Source: Lytechinus pictus (Eukaryota > Echinodermata > Echinoidea > Temnopleuroida > Toxopneustidae). Taken from it: a stretch of 64,000 nucleotides of DNA. Within the stretch, counting starts at the first letter, position 1, and each line of letters starts with the position of its first letter. The notes under the pieces were generated by a model. That model had not been told where the DNA came from and did no database searches. It worked only from the letters and a program-made list of their open reading frames with translations. The stretch is taken from NCBI RefSeq assembly GCF_037042905.1, contig NC_087246.1, forward strand, positions 35,582,001-35,646,000, written 5' to 3'. Positions 36,555 to 49,155 of the stretch are shown one piece after another. Both the position numbers and the translations under genes were made by a program.

Positions 36555-37075
36555 TACACTTCGTAATCCCGAAGGTTCGTAATTCCGAAGGTTCTTTATT
36601 CCGACGGTTCGTAATTCCGAAACACGTACATTGCATATACCTCGATGTTCGTTAATCCGAGACGTAAAAGGGCTCGTTAATCTCGTTAATCCGAACATTT
36701 GTGGCGTTATTCCGAAGGTTCGTTATTCCGAAGGTTCGATAATCCGAAAACGAAATAAGGTTCGATGTTCCGAAGGTTCGTCAATCCGAAAACGAAATAA
36801 GGTTCGTTGTTCCGAAGGTTCGTTAGTCCGAAAACGAAATAAGGTTCGTTAATCATTAGTTTTCGGACTAACGAACCTCATTTCGTTTTCGGATTAACGA
36901 ACCTTCGGAATTACGAACCTCACTTCGTTTTCGGACTAACGAACCTCATTTCGTTTTCGGACTAACGAACCTTCGGAATTACGAACCTTCGGAAATACGA
37001 ACCTTCGGAATAACGAACCTTCGGAATATCCGAACCTTCGGAATAACGAAGCTTCGGAATTACGAATGTATGCGA
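36555..37075. repeat. Foldback element made of 'TTCGTAATTCCGAAGG' units
   Basis: The left arm (about 36,560-36,854) repeats TTCGTAATTCCGAAGG, TTCGTTATTCCGAAGG and TTCGTTAATCCGAAAACG. The right arm (about 36,857-37,072) repeats the reverse complements. They meet at a centre near 36,855 (GTTCGTTAATCATTAG). Outer flanks show weak inverted similarity (GATCAACC and GGTTAGATC), so the true ends are uncertain. It has no coding capacity; the KRNKVRCSEG-type ORF is a repeat artefact. Confidence 0.85.
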
Positions 37076-37837
37076 CCAAGGTTAGATCAACCAATTACCC
37101 TGGACTTCGCAACCTCCATTTACACACAACATGACTTTAAACCCCGGTATAGCTTCCAAGCAATGAGCTGCATTTCGTGATTACTGCAACCATGGAGGAA
37201 TGATGCAACAAGCAAGTAACAACTAACAGTAAGTGAAAAATGTGTTTAAAGGAACAAAAGTAATGTAAGTATACATTGGCACTGAATGGTTCCATATTTA
37301 CTTTTTAAAGATGAGTGCGAATATTTAGCTTGGTTTAAGTTTGATTGCAAACTTTCATTTTTTGATTTCTCAAATGTCATGCAGGGAAAAGATGGCGCCG
37401 CCCATTCTTAAACTATAGTGTCACTTTTTATGATCATGATGAATCAATCAATGACCAAAATATATGTAAACCTAGTCACAATAACATGATTTTACGTTAA
37501 TCTTGTCTTGATTATCAAGTCTTAATTTTATAACGAGTAAAATCATCAATTTTAGATTGATTATTATTAAAGGAATAATGTAATCGATATTGTCATTGAT
37601 TTCAAGCTTTTATAGTCACGCACCGAATCATGTATCCGATCATAAGATTGCTAAATCGATTGGGGATTGGCTTTGCTTTCAAACTTACAAAGAGGATTTA
37701 ACTTAGTGTTTAAAGTTGGTTTGTCCTAAATTTAATCTTTCATCATTAAACGTTACATTTTCCACTTCTAAATTAGATCCCTGACAGCAGTGAGATTAAG
37801 GTATGTCATCAAATTCATCTTTTTTGTGTGTCGAGCA

Positions 37838-40800
37838 TCAAAAACCGTTTGAAGTTGGCATTTCTCGTCTTGTCTCAAGGTATTGCTTCTCGTGGTTTTT
37901 ACCGTAGATGTAGATGTAGAGAGGATATATCAAAGCAACGACGTTGGCAAGCATCATCCCAAAGATTACCTGTTTGAAAATTCAGAGATGATTAAAATGT
38001 ATATAAAAATGAATTATATATGTAAAGGTGCAAAATTCATGATTGTAATATTAATTTGCCAAAGACATTCTGTATACTTTTTTTAGGTGTCAATATGGAA
38101 TCTGCACAGACAATAAGAATGTGTTTTCTTTTCTTTTCAAATTTTATGTTTTGTTATAATTTTCTTCAAAGTCAATTCATAGGTCATCAGTGTTCTGTGT
38201 AACTTTTTTTTAAATGTAAGTTCTAGCAACGTTTATTGTTTCATGTTAAATACTGTTACTATACACGAATGAATGTGAGCGTCTTGGGCGCAAGGCCCTG
38301 GAACGATATTTACAGGGGGCGCTGATCTAAATTTGACAAGCAAAAAAAAAATCACTACAAACTGAAGGTCATTTTGGGCCCGAGAAAGTTGACAAGTACA
38401 CACAACAAAAAAAGTTAATGCAGGTCATTTGGGTTATATTTCTCCATTTTGCCACATCCCAATTCCAGGGGGTGTTGCCTTTGTAGAATAACACACGGTG
38501 CTTCTCAGCACCCCCGCTTATAATAATAATAAAACGCATTTTATATTGTGATAGAATACGTATACAGCATGGAGGTGAGGGGCAATAAAACCCTCCTGAA
38601 AATCGCAGAGCTCGAATCATTTACTATTCAGTAAATGCACTGCAACTTCACCTTGTTTTTATAATGTATTTTAAACCGGATTTGGAATTGACGTGCATAC
38701 CTACAAAGTAAATTGTAAATAATTGCGGGTGCAAGTAATTTGATTGATCCAATAAATAAATCCATTTAATGAATTATCGATTGATGCGGATGATCTTTTA
38801 CAATTAGATCATAGTGTTTATAATGTTGTCCAAAGGCAATTCACATGTGAATAAAATCAACTTTTTAGTTTCAACAAATTGTGATTGTGCATTTCGTTTT
38901 AGAAAAGGTGTCTGTGATATAGCTTGCAGTGATTACCATATGCAAATATAGATTCATTTCATTAAATGTTGACTTTTATACAGCAAAGTTCATATGAAAT
39001 GCCCCTTCATTGCACAAAAGGTACTTTTATGACTGTCATGCTTGTTGTATATGTATACTCAGTGTTTAGAGCGCAGATTACATTTTCAATTGTAAAACGG
39101 AAATAGCATGCATAATTCGTATATATTGTATTGCTCATATTGTTTTATGCACATAATTATGGCCCTATTGATACTAAAAAAATGAGAAAAAAAACCCAGC
39201 TCCCTCGTGTCCCCCGGGTGAATATATTTTAAATGAATGAAATAGATAAAAACAACACTTTATTGCAATGGATGTTCAAAATGTTATTATTGATGGGTTT
39301 AACTATTTTCTCTTGCATAAAGTCAAACTTAATGTCAGTGTGGAGTTCCCTGTCAATGACCAAAGTACCATCTTACCCATCTAGGATCCCCGTTAAGCGA
39401 TTCCTGGATGACAATGAAGAGTGGATATTGGGTGAGAGACATCAAACCAGCGATGAAATTTGCAGTCCCAAACACGGTCGGATAAAATTGCATTGGAAAA
39501 CTGCAGAAACCACGAAATAACAGCAGTTAACAGCAATCATAGATATTGCAAAATTATTCCATAGATTTTGACTAACTAAACCAAAGAAATCCAATATAAT
39601 TTATTACCCACAAGTCCCACATTGGAAAAGAAATATAATACAATATGTCAGATTACAAACAAAAGAATAAAATAACGGCTCATTTAAAGTGATCCCTGAC
39701 AGAATGTACATTATGGAAAGAAATGGAAGATTATTCATTTTCAGAGATAGAATTCACTGTCAAATAAAATATACTAGTGTACAAACATAATTAAACACAG
39801 GTTTGGGTAAAAGATGCTATACAGAAAATAACATATGATATACAGCGCGTCCCCCCAAAAATGTCCCTCTGACATAGGACTGAATTAATTCGAAAATGTG
39901 GTAGTATTCTCAAATTAATGTTCAATTAATGGCTGAAAAACACCACTGTTACATAATAGACTGTGTATTCAAAACCACTGAAGCGAGACCAATGAAATTT
40001 TTATAGGAGTTAGAACATGAGATGAGCTTCCTAGTTCCATACATTTCATTGTGAATAATATTAATTTTTTTGAAGTAATTTAGCCGCATATCAGAGGGAC
40101 ATTTTTGGGGGGACGCGCTGTATAACTTTTCTAGTATCATCAGGGCATGTGATGAAATGGGATTGTCAGGAGAAAATGGGCTCTCTGACATGATATAAGT
40201 TATTCCATCGTGTTTTCTTTAATTCAAACAATTAACAATTCCCTGGGTACTGAAAAGAATGAGCTGAAGCAAAAAAAAATATCCACGAAGAAGTAATGAC
40301 TAAATTTGGTCTGATTATAAATGAAAATGACTCCTTTGTGGTTGAATTTGGAAGAACAATCCAATAAAATTCACATAATTGATTCTTTACGAAATAATAT
40401 AGGCTTTGAACTCACGTTATAGGCACGATGGCAGCAGAGGCAGAATAAAACATAGCCCTGACGGCTGTGAGTAAGATGAAAGTACCAAATTGAACAGGGA
40501 GGATTGGGACCATCATCAAACCAGACATAGCTATAGCTGTTACGGAAGATAATGCCACCGGTAACCAGCTATCTCGCAGATCAGCGTAAGGTCCTTTGGT
40601 ATCATCTGTATCAAGAAGGCATATACACAATTTATAATGCGATTTAAGAATGTTCTGCTGTTTAGTAGTAAACTGAAAAATGCAAAAAAATGTAATAATG
40701 ATGTAATGTAAGACTTTCAAGATTATAAAGAAAAGCCATGTTTATTTTAGTCTTTATGTTATATCGATTAGTCTGATATAGCTTTTTTCTACCACCAAAG

Positions 40801-43800
40801 ACTACTGATTATGATGCTTTCGAAATACCAGGTCTACACATTTAACACATGTTATGCTAATTTGGTAAATTGCGTGTATTACTTTAAGCTATATCAGGTA
40901 AAACCCCGATTATCAAATACGTAATTTGACTTGTTAAAAGTTGTGTACATGTTATTACAGTTTTTGTAGAGATACTGTAAATGATGATGTTAAGACCAGT
41001 CCATTATATACTGTGTCAGATGTCTTGACTCGTTCTTATGCTACTGAAGCAACATAAGACATTGGTATAAATCATTTTGAATATAAATTGGTGTCGTATC
41101 TAAAGTATTTTTTCATGGTAATCTCTTTGAATATTGATATTCTAGGATTTAGAATTCCATCTAATGCATACAGGCTTATTGCTCGCATGTTGCAAAAGTG
41201 TGTCATTATTAAAACTCCCAAAAATTTACCAAGCCGAATAATGCTCTAAAATGTTATCTCTGCTTCTATATTTATAAACCTATTCCAAGCTTCATGATAG
41301 TATTTGCAATAGACTAAATTTTTAATGGGAGAAGATTTATGTATGGGCGGGGGGGGGAGGGTCGATGTCCATGTTCTAGCCGAAAAAGGGGTACAAAAAA
41401 TGCTGTGACCACTAAAATACATTATGATTAAAGCTATTCTATTACTGCCTAGAAAGCGATAGGGGAGGTATACTTCTGAGGTATAAACATTCAAACTATT
41501 CCCTATGATTTTATACTTTGGGTATATACTCTGGACTTACAGGCTCTATAGGCCTATAGTTGAAAAAAAAAATGGAGTAACTATTAAAAATTCCAGAAGC
41601 TCAATTTGTAGTACTGATAATAAGTTGGCCTCCAGTTTAAACCAAAATATATTTACCTTTCTTCGGTGATTTTTCAGAAAGTTCCTTTCGTCTGTCAAAG
41701 ACGTATCCCATAATTGGCGACCCGATCAGACTTCCTATGGTGGTTATGGCTAAGATGTTTGTATAAAAACTTACTATGGTGAAATGAGGAGAGAAAATAA
41801 TATTATTATATATGTATATATTTTATAATTACGATGGTTAAAAAAGTTATCGTTAAGAAATGTTACCTACAAACTTAATATGCAAATAGGAGGAATAAAC
41901 AAAATCTCTTCTAACGTGATATCTTGACGATCTCGATGACTTTAAAATGGTTTTAAATTCTATATTAAACAGATTTCTGGGAATCCTATACAGCTCAGTA
42001 GAATAGTGTATGTGCTATATAAATCTATATTGTTATTATCATAATGATTGTTATCATTATAATTATTTTTATTATTATTGATTTATATAAATAAAAACCA
42101 TAAATGTCGAACCCAATTCGTGCCCCTCAAATTCTGCCCAGCATGTTAGCATCACTATGATGACGGTTACTTTAACGTAGGGGCGTACCTGGTTAATTTG
42201 ATAGGGGATAGAAAGTTATCATGAATGAGACGCATAGTTTTTTTTATTCTGTTTTTATTGTAATAAATAAAAGTCGATTTATTCTTATTAATTGAGATCT
42301 TGTAGATTTACATGACCTTACCCTATACGGTAATTATATTATAAGCAAATTGCTTGAAAGAATATGTTAACTATAAAGGGCAACGTGATTACTTATTTGT
42401 GCATTTAAGTATTAATAAATGACACATCTCTACTTACCAAATTTGACACTAATATGTTCATGGTGGCTAAATGCAACGCAAAAATGAAAACATAATTGAA
42501 AAAAAATGTTTATGACGTCATTGCTTCTATTATGCTTTATCAGGCATCTGCGTTCGTGGGAAAGGGCTACAAGAAAACCATGGCAAATACATGAGTGACA
42601 CAAACCTGTTTCAGTGTCGCCATCAGCGAGGAATGTCAACCACGGGTTCATGATCCCTATGACGAAGAAGATCTCGCCCTGGACCACGATCGTCCAGAAC
42701 GTCATCAGGAGAAACATGGGCGACTTCAGGATCGACCAGGTAGTCGGGTAATCTTCGAGTCGCTGGTCTTCGGTTAGCTTGTCCCTGGTCGCTCGCCGAG
42801 CCGCCTTGGAAAGGTCGACGCTGGTCCCATTGCTGAGGCCCTGAAAAGAGCCTTTATTATCTGTTTCGGGAATTTGGGTGACGTACCCATCTTGCGTTTC
42901 ATACGAAACAAGGAAAAAAGGAGTAGATTGAGATTCATGATTATTTTGTGAATATTGTGATTGTAAGAGGACAACACTGGCCAGAGCAGCATATTATTGA
43001 AGGTTTGAAATCCAACAAAGGATAAAAGCAGCTCTCGACATCAGAGGCCACTGGGAGACAGGTGGCGGCCACTCCTAATATTTTTTGAAGTACAGTAGTG
43101 AAAACGAGAGGGGTTGAGGAGCAGAAAAAAATAACAAAGGGGTAAGAAAGGAAGAATGGAGAAACACAAATAAGACAGGTGTTGTGCCATGTTAAACATA
43201 ATACCTCAATTAGTAAATGTTCAAATCTGACATCAACGTCCAACAGTCCTACCCTCCTATCAAATTTCCCTGGCGCCATCGCCAGGTGATATGAATGATA
43301 CAATATGCACTTACTATTTCGCCAGAATCATAAACACTCCTATAACTACACAGTCATCGCGGGCTGCATGCTGACCCAGTATGACGTCATAAAATATTTT
43401 TACAAAAAACTTAAGTCTCTTATTCCTTAAGTGGTTTTTAGTCAAACCTTCATCATCATTATTTTCTGTTTTAGTTAACTTCAAATAAACTTCAAATTTA
43501 TACAGATACTCGTCTTAGGACAGCTCTCTGAATTTCATACTTTCAGTAATTATCTCTCCGGCCTAATATTACTGCTACATGATTTCATCCTCTCGGACTC
43601 ATTCCAATTATCCTTTAAATCTTCATGGCTTTCCATGAATACTTTCTTTGAAAAAGTTGACGGATTTGAATACATTAATCGAACTGATCATAATCATTGT
43701 GAATATACTGTTCTACCTTCATGTTCATATCCTGCATTATCATGCCATAAAACCATGTCATCATGCTTCTCATAAACACCATTATCCTTCGCTAAACTTG

Positions 43801-45362
43801 CTTTCCCGCCTTCTTTCCTCTCGTGTTGATCATCTGAAGAATTAATATTGTTCTCATTTAAATTAGAATAACATTCCGGTGACATTTCATCACCGTCAAC
43901 AGTCACGTGTTTATTATTGTTTTCTTTCATCTCTGTTGCCGACTTCAACTCATTCATGTGATGATCTGAGTTTTGGATGGGCTTCTCTGGGTTTCTATCC
44001 TTGTTCTTGTAGCAACATCCGGTTCGAAGTTGATAGTCCTCAGGGAGTGGCCAAGGAATGTGGTTTCGAGGGAGGAGGAGAGTGTTAACCGTGAAGAAGA
44101 GGGTTGAGATAGCTAAAGCGAGGAAGGACGCCCTCATCGACACACCGGCATCGTATAACACCTACAAAAGAAATCAAAGAAAACCAACAACTAGAATTCG
44201 TGATATCAAATATTATTTTTTTGGTTCGTTAAACTTTTTCTACATGGTAATAAGGATTGTTTTGATTTTGTATCGCTTTGTTTAGATATTCAATAAAGGA
44301 TCAGAGGACATATAAAGTAAAGCACTTACATAGTAATTTGCAATCAAGAGAGGAAGTAAAAGTAGTCCAGGTCCTGGTGCATTACTGCAGAAGCAGGTAT
44401 AGAACATTTCATTTATGTTCTTCTAAAACTTTTAGTTGCATTTACTGTGTATTATACAAAATATTAACTAATGTAGGTATATTGTAGCTCTTATGAATGT
44501 TTTCGGGATTTTTTCTCTTTTCAGGATAATAGATTTGAAAAGTGAAAGTACCATCGCCAGTTTGCCAACGATGGGTGAAACACTAATAACAGATCATCAC
44601 GTTTCCTGATGATGCCATACACGCAGGCCTAAATACTACGTGTACGTTCGAAGTAATGAAGGGCGATTAGTGTGCACATTAATTTGCTTTTACAGGCGAC
44701 TATAGTGAATTGTCCAAATCGGAAAGATCAATATCCTTAAAAGGCCTTTGAAGAAAATAGTAAAATTGCTATATGATTGTTTCGTCAGTGAAAATGATCT
44801 ACAAATCACACATTTACCTTGATAAAGAGTAACACGCATGCGCTAGAATCACATGACCCAACGATGAGACCAATCACTGTCGACTTGTATTTAGGAAATA
44901 GATTCGATACCTAAGAGGAAGAAATACCAGTAAATACTGATGAAAATGGTTCTATGGCACTTTCATGAAACAAGGGTATTTCTCTTTTGAAATCACTATG
45001 CAACAAATTTGATGATCTTTAGAAATCACCCGACAGAAAACTTATGCGAATACAATGAGAAGAATCAAACGACTAATCAAACTTAGAGAATAATTGTTAT
45101 GAAATTTGAAAACTTCATATCTTGTGTAGATTATTAAGAGTCTAATACCCCGGGCCGCATTCGACAATGTCTTCGTTCATCATCGTCATCATCATCGTCG
45201 TCGTCGTCATCATCATCATCATCATCACCATCATCATCACCATCATCATCTTCATCATCATCATCTTCAACATTATTACCATCACCATCATCGTCATCAT
45301 CATCTTCATCACACTATCATTAACAAAAATAACAATAACAATTTAAGCTACTACTACTACTT

Positions 45363-45421
<59 letters not shown>

Positions 45422-46914
45422 GCTACTAATACACTAAATCTAAATCTAATATTTGGATGGTCACTATTCACGGCTGATCTGGATTCATTTGAAATCATTG
45501 GCATTTTTGTTATGAAAAATGTTGCAAAAAAACAATAAATGAAATGAAATGAATTTAGAGTAGATGATCTGCTTATGAACCAAAATTTACATTTGAAAAA
45601 GTGAGAAATGATAGGCAGACGAAATTTTGAAAAGTTTAGACTAAATAAAAGTCAAATCAAGCATCGGACCAAGTGACGGTTGGACCAAAACATAAATTTA
45701 GATCAATTTGATTATAGAACATGCTGGGGATGATGCCGTTAGTCGATTAGGCCATCTGCTTGTAAAACCAAATGGATATAAACCTATTGGGTGTTATTCT
45801 GATAGCCATGGTTGAATTAAATTTGGGTTAACTTAATTAGACCACACTTTTATGGAGTGCCAGTTGTTGACTCATTCACCAAGTAAACATTATTTTTATC
45901 CTGCCGCAAGAAATGTCGAAAATAACTGAGTTGTGAAATAGGAAGAACAGAAAAATACAAAAATATTATGAACTTTAATCAATAATTGTCATGAATATGG
46001 AATATTATGAAGCCATGCATTCCATAGAAGTCTGGTTTAAAATTCTAGTTTAGACTAGGCTCAAACCTAGGTTCAGTTATCAGAACACCACCCTTTGTAG
46101 CATACCTCAAACGTAGAGATGGTTATAAAGATTCCAGTCACTGCCATGAGGATGGTGCCCGGGAATAGAAGATCGGGAACAGACGGGGAGCTGGCCGCTA
46201 CACACAGGTACGCTACGAAGAGCGATACACTACAACAGACGTCAAATAACACGAAGGATAATTATTTAAATAGTAGCGTAGAGTCGAAACAATAAGACTG
46301 AAATAACCTTGGCAATTCAGTGAATAAAATGTTTTTGTTTTAGGAACCCGTCAGGAGATGAAGACCATAACGGCATGACCACATGAGAATGGGATATATA
46401 GCTTTATTTTATATCATTATCCTGAGAAGCCCTATGGGCGAAATATTGTATGGGTGAAATATATGTGGCACCAAACTTTAATAATGATATAGTCATATAA
46501 AAATGATGATTAGGCCTATACCAACCTAAATATGAGGCGGATGATGAGTGTCCCTCCTTTCTCGAATAGAATGCCCGAAAACAGCATACTGCATGGTAAT
46601 ATACTCGATGATATGGTGTAGATTAGTAACAGTCTAGCATCCTGGGCATCGCATTCGACCACGCCTTCATCCACCGAATCATCAAGACGCGCAGTCGTCA
46701 TCGATGTCGAAATAATTGTGATGGGTGACATCGACGGCAACCCCGACACGGTGGTCGTTGTATTGTTTTCTCGAGGTGGGCATAGGTTGCTATAATAACC
46801 GAGGTCTTTGAGCACGTAGACGAGTGACGGCCATCCGAAGATGATCGCGGAGTGAAAGAAATTCTCGAGGACGGCGAAAAAAAGCACCGCATTCTTCGTC
46901 GTAATGAACGCCAT
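37838..46914 (-). CDS. SLC43-family (LAT3/LAT4/SLC43A3-like) major-facilitator transporter, 10 coding exons, 630 aa
   Basis: Coding exons in order: 46914-46526, 46229-46106, 44910-44818, 44161-43717, 43248-43205, 42840-42606, 41773-41657, 40605-40416, 39500-39377, 37969-37838 (TGA 37,840-37,838). All junctions are GT-AG and the phases join. TM1 carries the family motif FGWPSLVYVLK (26-36). CDAQDARLLLIYT precedes TM2. Exon 3 gives VSNLFPKYKSTVIGLIVGSC then DSS. Exon 4 gives GVSMRASF, then HIPWPLPEDY and a long polar cytoplasmic loop (to about 380). Exons 8-10 give MMVPILPVQFGTFIL, QYPLFIVI and the C-terminal helix. SLC43 members carry neutral amino acids (A1, A2) or nucleobases (A3) across the plasma membrane; the subtype is not resolved. 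Possible glycosylation lies at N50/N51. An acceptor at 46,963 suggests an upstream non-coding exon. Confidence 0.93.
39843..40120. mobile_element. 278-bp MITE with perfect long TIRs and TA duplication, SLC43 intron 8
   Basis: The left end CAGCGCGTCCCCCCAAAAAT (continuing GTCCCTCTGA) is exactly mirrored at the right end, giving perfect inverted repeats of about 30 bp. TA lies at 39,841-39,842 and 40,121-40,122. This matches Tc1/mariner-type non-autonomous elements. It has no ORF of its own. Confidence 0.9.
45177..45425. repeat. Compound trinucleotide microsatellite (CAT/CGT)n and (CTA)n, SLC43 intron 2
   Basis: Interrupted CAT/CGT/CTT units span 45,177-45,320. A nearly pure (CTA)n of about 25 units spans 45,348-45,423. 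Confidence 0.95.
45650..45850. repeat. Remnant of the 'GGACCAAnTGnnnGTTGGACC' short-repeat family
   Basis: Degenerate GGACCAAGTGACGGTTGGAC and related GTTAGTCGATTAGGCC motifs resemble the foldback at 2.6 kb. It lies in SLC43 intron 2. Confidence 0.4.
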
Positions 46915-46962
46915 CGTCGTCGTTCACACTGGTTACTCGACGACAAGGATGGATAGCAGTGA

Positions 46963-47635
46963 CTGCAATCAAAATTACGGAAAAATTAGAAAAACATTTT
47001 GTACTTCGAAATGAGTCTAGGAATTTTGTAGTTCTCCCAGCCCCTTTATTTACTAATGTCGCTGAATATTCTAGCAAACAGGAGGTATTTGTATTTAATT
47101 TGCACCCTTTTGTGGTGTCAAGCGATTCATATTTGAATTGAGAATCTCTGTAAATCGTTTTTGTATACTTAATATAGCGAATTTTCCATTCATTGCGCAT
47201 GATTTGCCCTTTGGTAAGACAATCAATCATCGTAGTCAATAGTAATAGACATACGAAATAGTCATGATTATGATAGAATTAACTGGTTTGTAATATGTGC
47301 ACGGTGTAGAGGCTCACTTCGGAGGCTGAAAATAAATATGCAACAAAATGAACAAGTCGGGACTTTGAAATTAATTTTGGTATCAGAATTCAAGCATGCA
47401 GCAGAAATGTTTGGGTTTTTTTTAATCTGTTTTGACTTTCCGTTAATGCCCAATCATTGTATTGATTATTATAGCAATTGAACGTCCAAATTGACTTGAA
47501 CACCCTACTCTTTTACGAATAGTGCATTGGTTATAACGTGCATAGGTTGTGGTTATCTTATATTCGGGACCAATATTTGCGTCCTTTCTGATGGACGGAG
47601 AGTTTTCGAACTGCATTCACACCTGCACTGTTTCG
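46963..47635. other. Upstream of SLC43 coding start; no gene seen
   Basis: A good acceptor (TTGATTGCAG on the minus strand, ending 46,963) precedes the start exon. A 5' untranslated exon is therefore expected farther right but was not located. Confidence 0.4.
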
Positions 47636-47722
47636 GCGTGAGCGCGACTCGAACCCCTCACGTCGAGATCTACGATCTTATCCGAAACAGGCGCTCTTAC
47701 CGACTGAGCTACGATGTCTCCA
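47636..47722 (-). mobile_element. tRNA-derived SINE head (A and B boxes)
   Basis: On the minus strand TAGCTCAGTCGGTAAGAGCG is a near-perfect A box, and GGTTCGAGTC lies about 56 nt downstream as the B box. The 5' end GGAGACA has no matching 3' acceptor strand and the T stem is imperfect, so this is a tRNA-derived retroposon head or tRNA relic, not a functional tRNA. Confidence 0.6.
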
Positions 47723-48179
47723 TAAATATACGTGGAGGCATATAGTTCTAAAATAATTTGCCAAACCTTTTCTTCGAAAAGTATTTGCGTTTTTTTCGTT
47801 TTGTTACCTTTTTCCCCACCCATGGTTTCCTTATTTGTTGTGCAGTAATAAGGGGGGGGGGGGCAGACCTCGATAGATCAATGACCTCCTGTCTGTCCAT
47901 CTCATCGACCACATGACACGCAGTCACAAGTCATACATGTATTTCCATCATTGTTAGTCACGTGCTGGTCTTTGAATTAATCATATTGTTCATTTTTAGA
48001 TTGTTTCGGTGACATTTTTAAAGAGACGTGATTTTGGCCTGACAATTTTCGACAAGCAAAAAGGGCCATGAGTTGATAGAGGAGTTAAGCAGAATGAGGG
48101 AGTGACACCGAGAACCTGTTTCCCGATCTTGGGTAATATATTGACAGGTTCACACCATCAGTCGGCTTGACGCGAAATT

Positions 48180-48425
48180 GATTCGCGGACGCTTTCTATA
48201 ACGCAGAGAATCTTATGTCAAAAATCCTTCATAAACAATCAGCCTTTGTCGAAAATCGGCGAATCAAAATACTGGACTCTGGACAAACGGCATATTTGCA
48301 ATTTTGTGGTGCTGTCCCGGTCCACAAACTTTCGACAATGACCTCTAATATGTCCATTTGATTTGACAGGCATTTTCAATAGACTCTAAACGTTGCAGAA
48401 AGCGTCTGCGAAGTGGATGCTAAAG
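48180..48425. mobile_element. Hairpin MITE of the 'GCAGACGCTTTCT' family
   Basis: GCGGACGCTTTCTATAACGC on the left is mirrored by CGTTGCAGAAAGCGTCTGCG on the right. The core CTCTGGACAAACGGCATATT is shared with the 25.1 and 32.0 kb copies. Confidence 0.7.
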
Positions 48426-48939
48426 TACGCCACTGGCAGAGTATCAGCACGGGGTAGAGCTTGAAATAAAATTAGTACGAAACCAATTAAGATAACATTT
48501 CGGAAGTCTGTGATTAGGATGTATTAAGTTGTATCCTCACTTCCACTGAGTAAACGTTGTGTACTTGCACTGTCTATTACACATTCACAAACGGTGCTTA
48601 ATTTGTAAACTGTGAAATTGGGGAAACGCGCAAGGAAATAAATATAATAAAACCGAAGGTAGAGGGGATGAAGAAAACTATTAATATTTTTAAATCATGT
48701 TAGGGAAGCTATATCGAATAAAAAACGGCAAAAGTGGGGCAATGAGTGCTGATAACAATGACTTAAATTGTCTTACTGTTTGGTTGACCCGTTTATCGGC
48801 AAGTATTGTGTCTTTGGGTATGTGTGTAGTGGAAACGTATCTTTATAAGAAGTTATTACTCCTTCGTATAAATGACCAGAAATATTGAGAATGTTGTAAA
48901 GTTCATAGCGCACAAATTGCTCAGGTGTACTCCTCAGCA
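48426..48939. other. No gene seen
   Basis: AT-rich sequence with a 63-codon ORF lacking any recognisable feature. Confidence 0.4.
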
Positions 48940-49147
48940 CAGGGGCGGATCCACGATTTTTTTAAAGGGGGGGGGCACATTTTCCCGAGGAGAAAATTTG
49001 ACAAGCAAAAAAAAAAGAGGTCTTCACTTTCAAAAGGCGGGTTGGCACACTTCTGTTTTACCGGCATTTTTACATTACAAATTTTAATTGTGCCTCTCAA
49101 AGGGGGAGGAGGGGCGGCTGTGCCCCCTCCCCCTGGATCCGCCAGTG
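48940..49147. mobile_element. 208-bp hAT-type MITE with an exact 8-bp target duplication
   Basis: CCTCAGCA occurs at 48,932-48,939 and 49,148-49,155. The termini CAGGGGCGGATCCA and TGGATCCGCCAGTG are near-perfect inverted repeats. The interior has GGGGGGGGGGCAC near the left and GTGCCCCCTCCCCC near the right, the poly-G signature of the family. Confidence 0.9.
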
Positions 49148-49155
49148 CCTCAGCA

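Noticed and set aside
36631..36852. ORF with a repeated KRNKVRCSEG peptide
   Set aside because: Direct translation of the TTCCGAAGG repeat unit; no start context and no continuation.
42595..42777. Plus-strand ORF across SLC43 exon 6, and similar plus-strand ORFs at 39,233-39,520, 43,879-44,088 and 46,959-47,141
   Set aside because: They are antisense shadows of SLC43 exons or flank, without splice logic.
47636..47722. Functional tRNA gene on the minus strand
   Set aside because: A and B boxes are good, but the acceptor and T stems do not pair and the spacing is too long; kept only as a SINE head.
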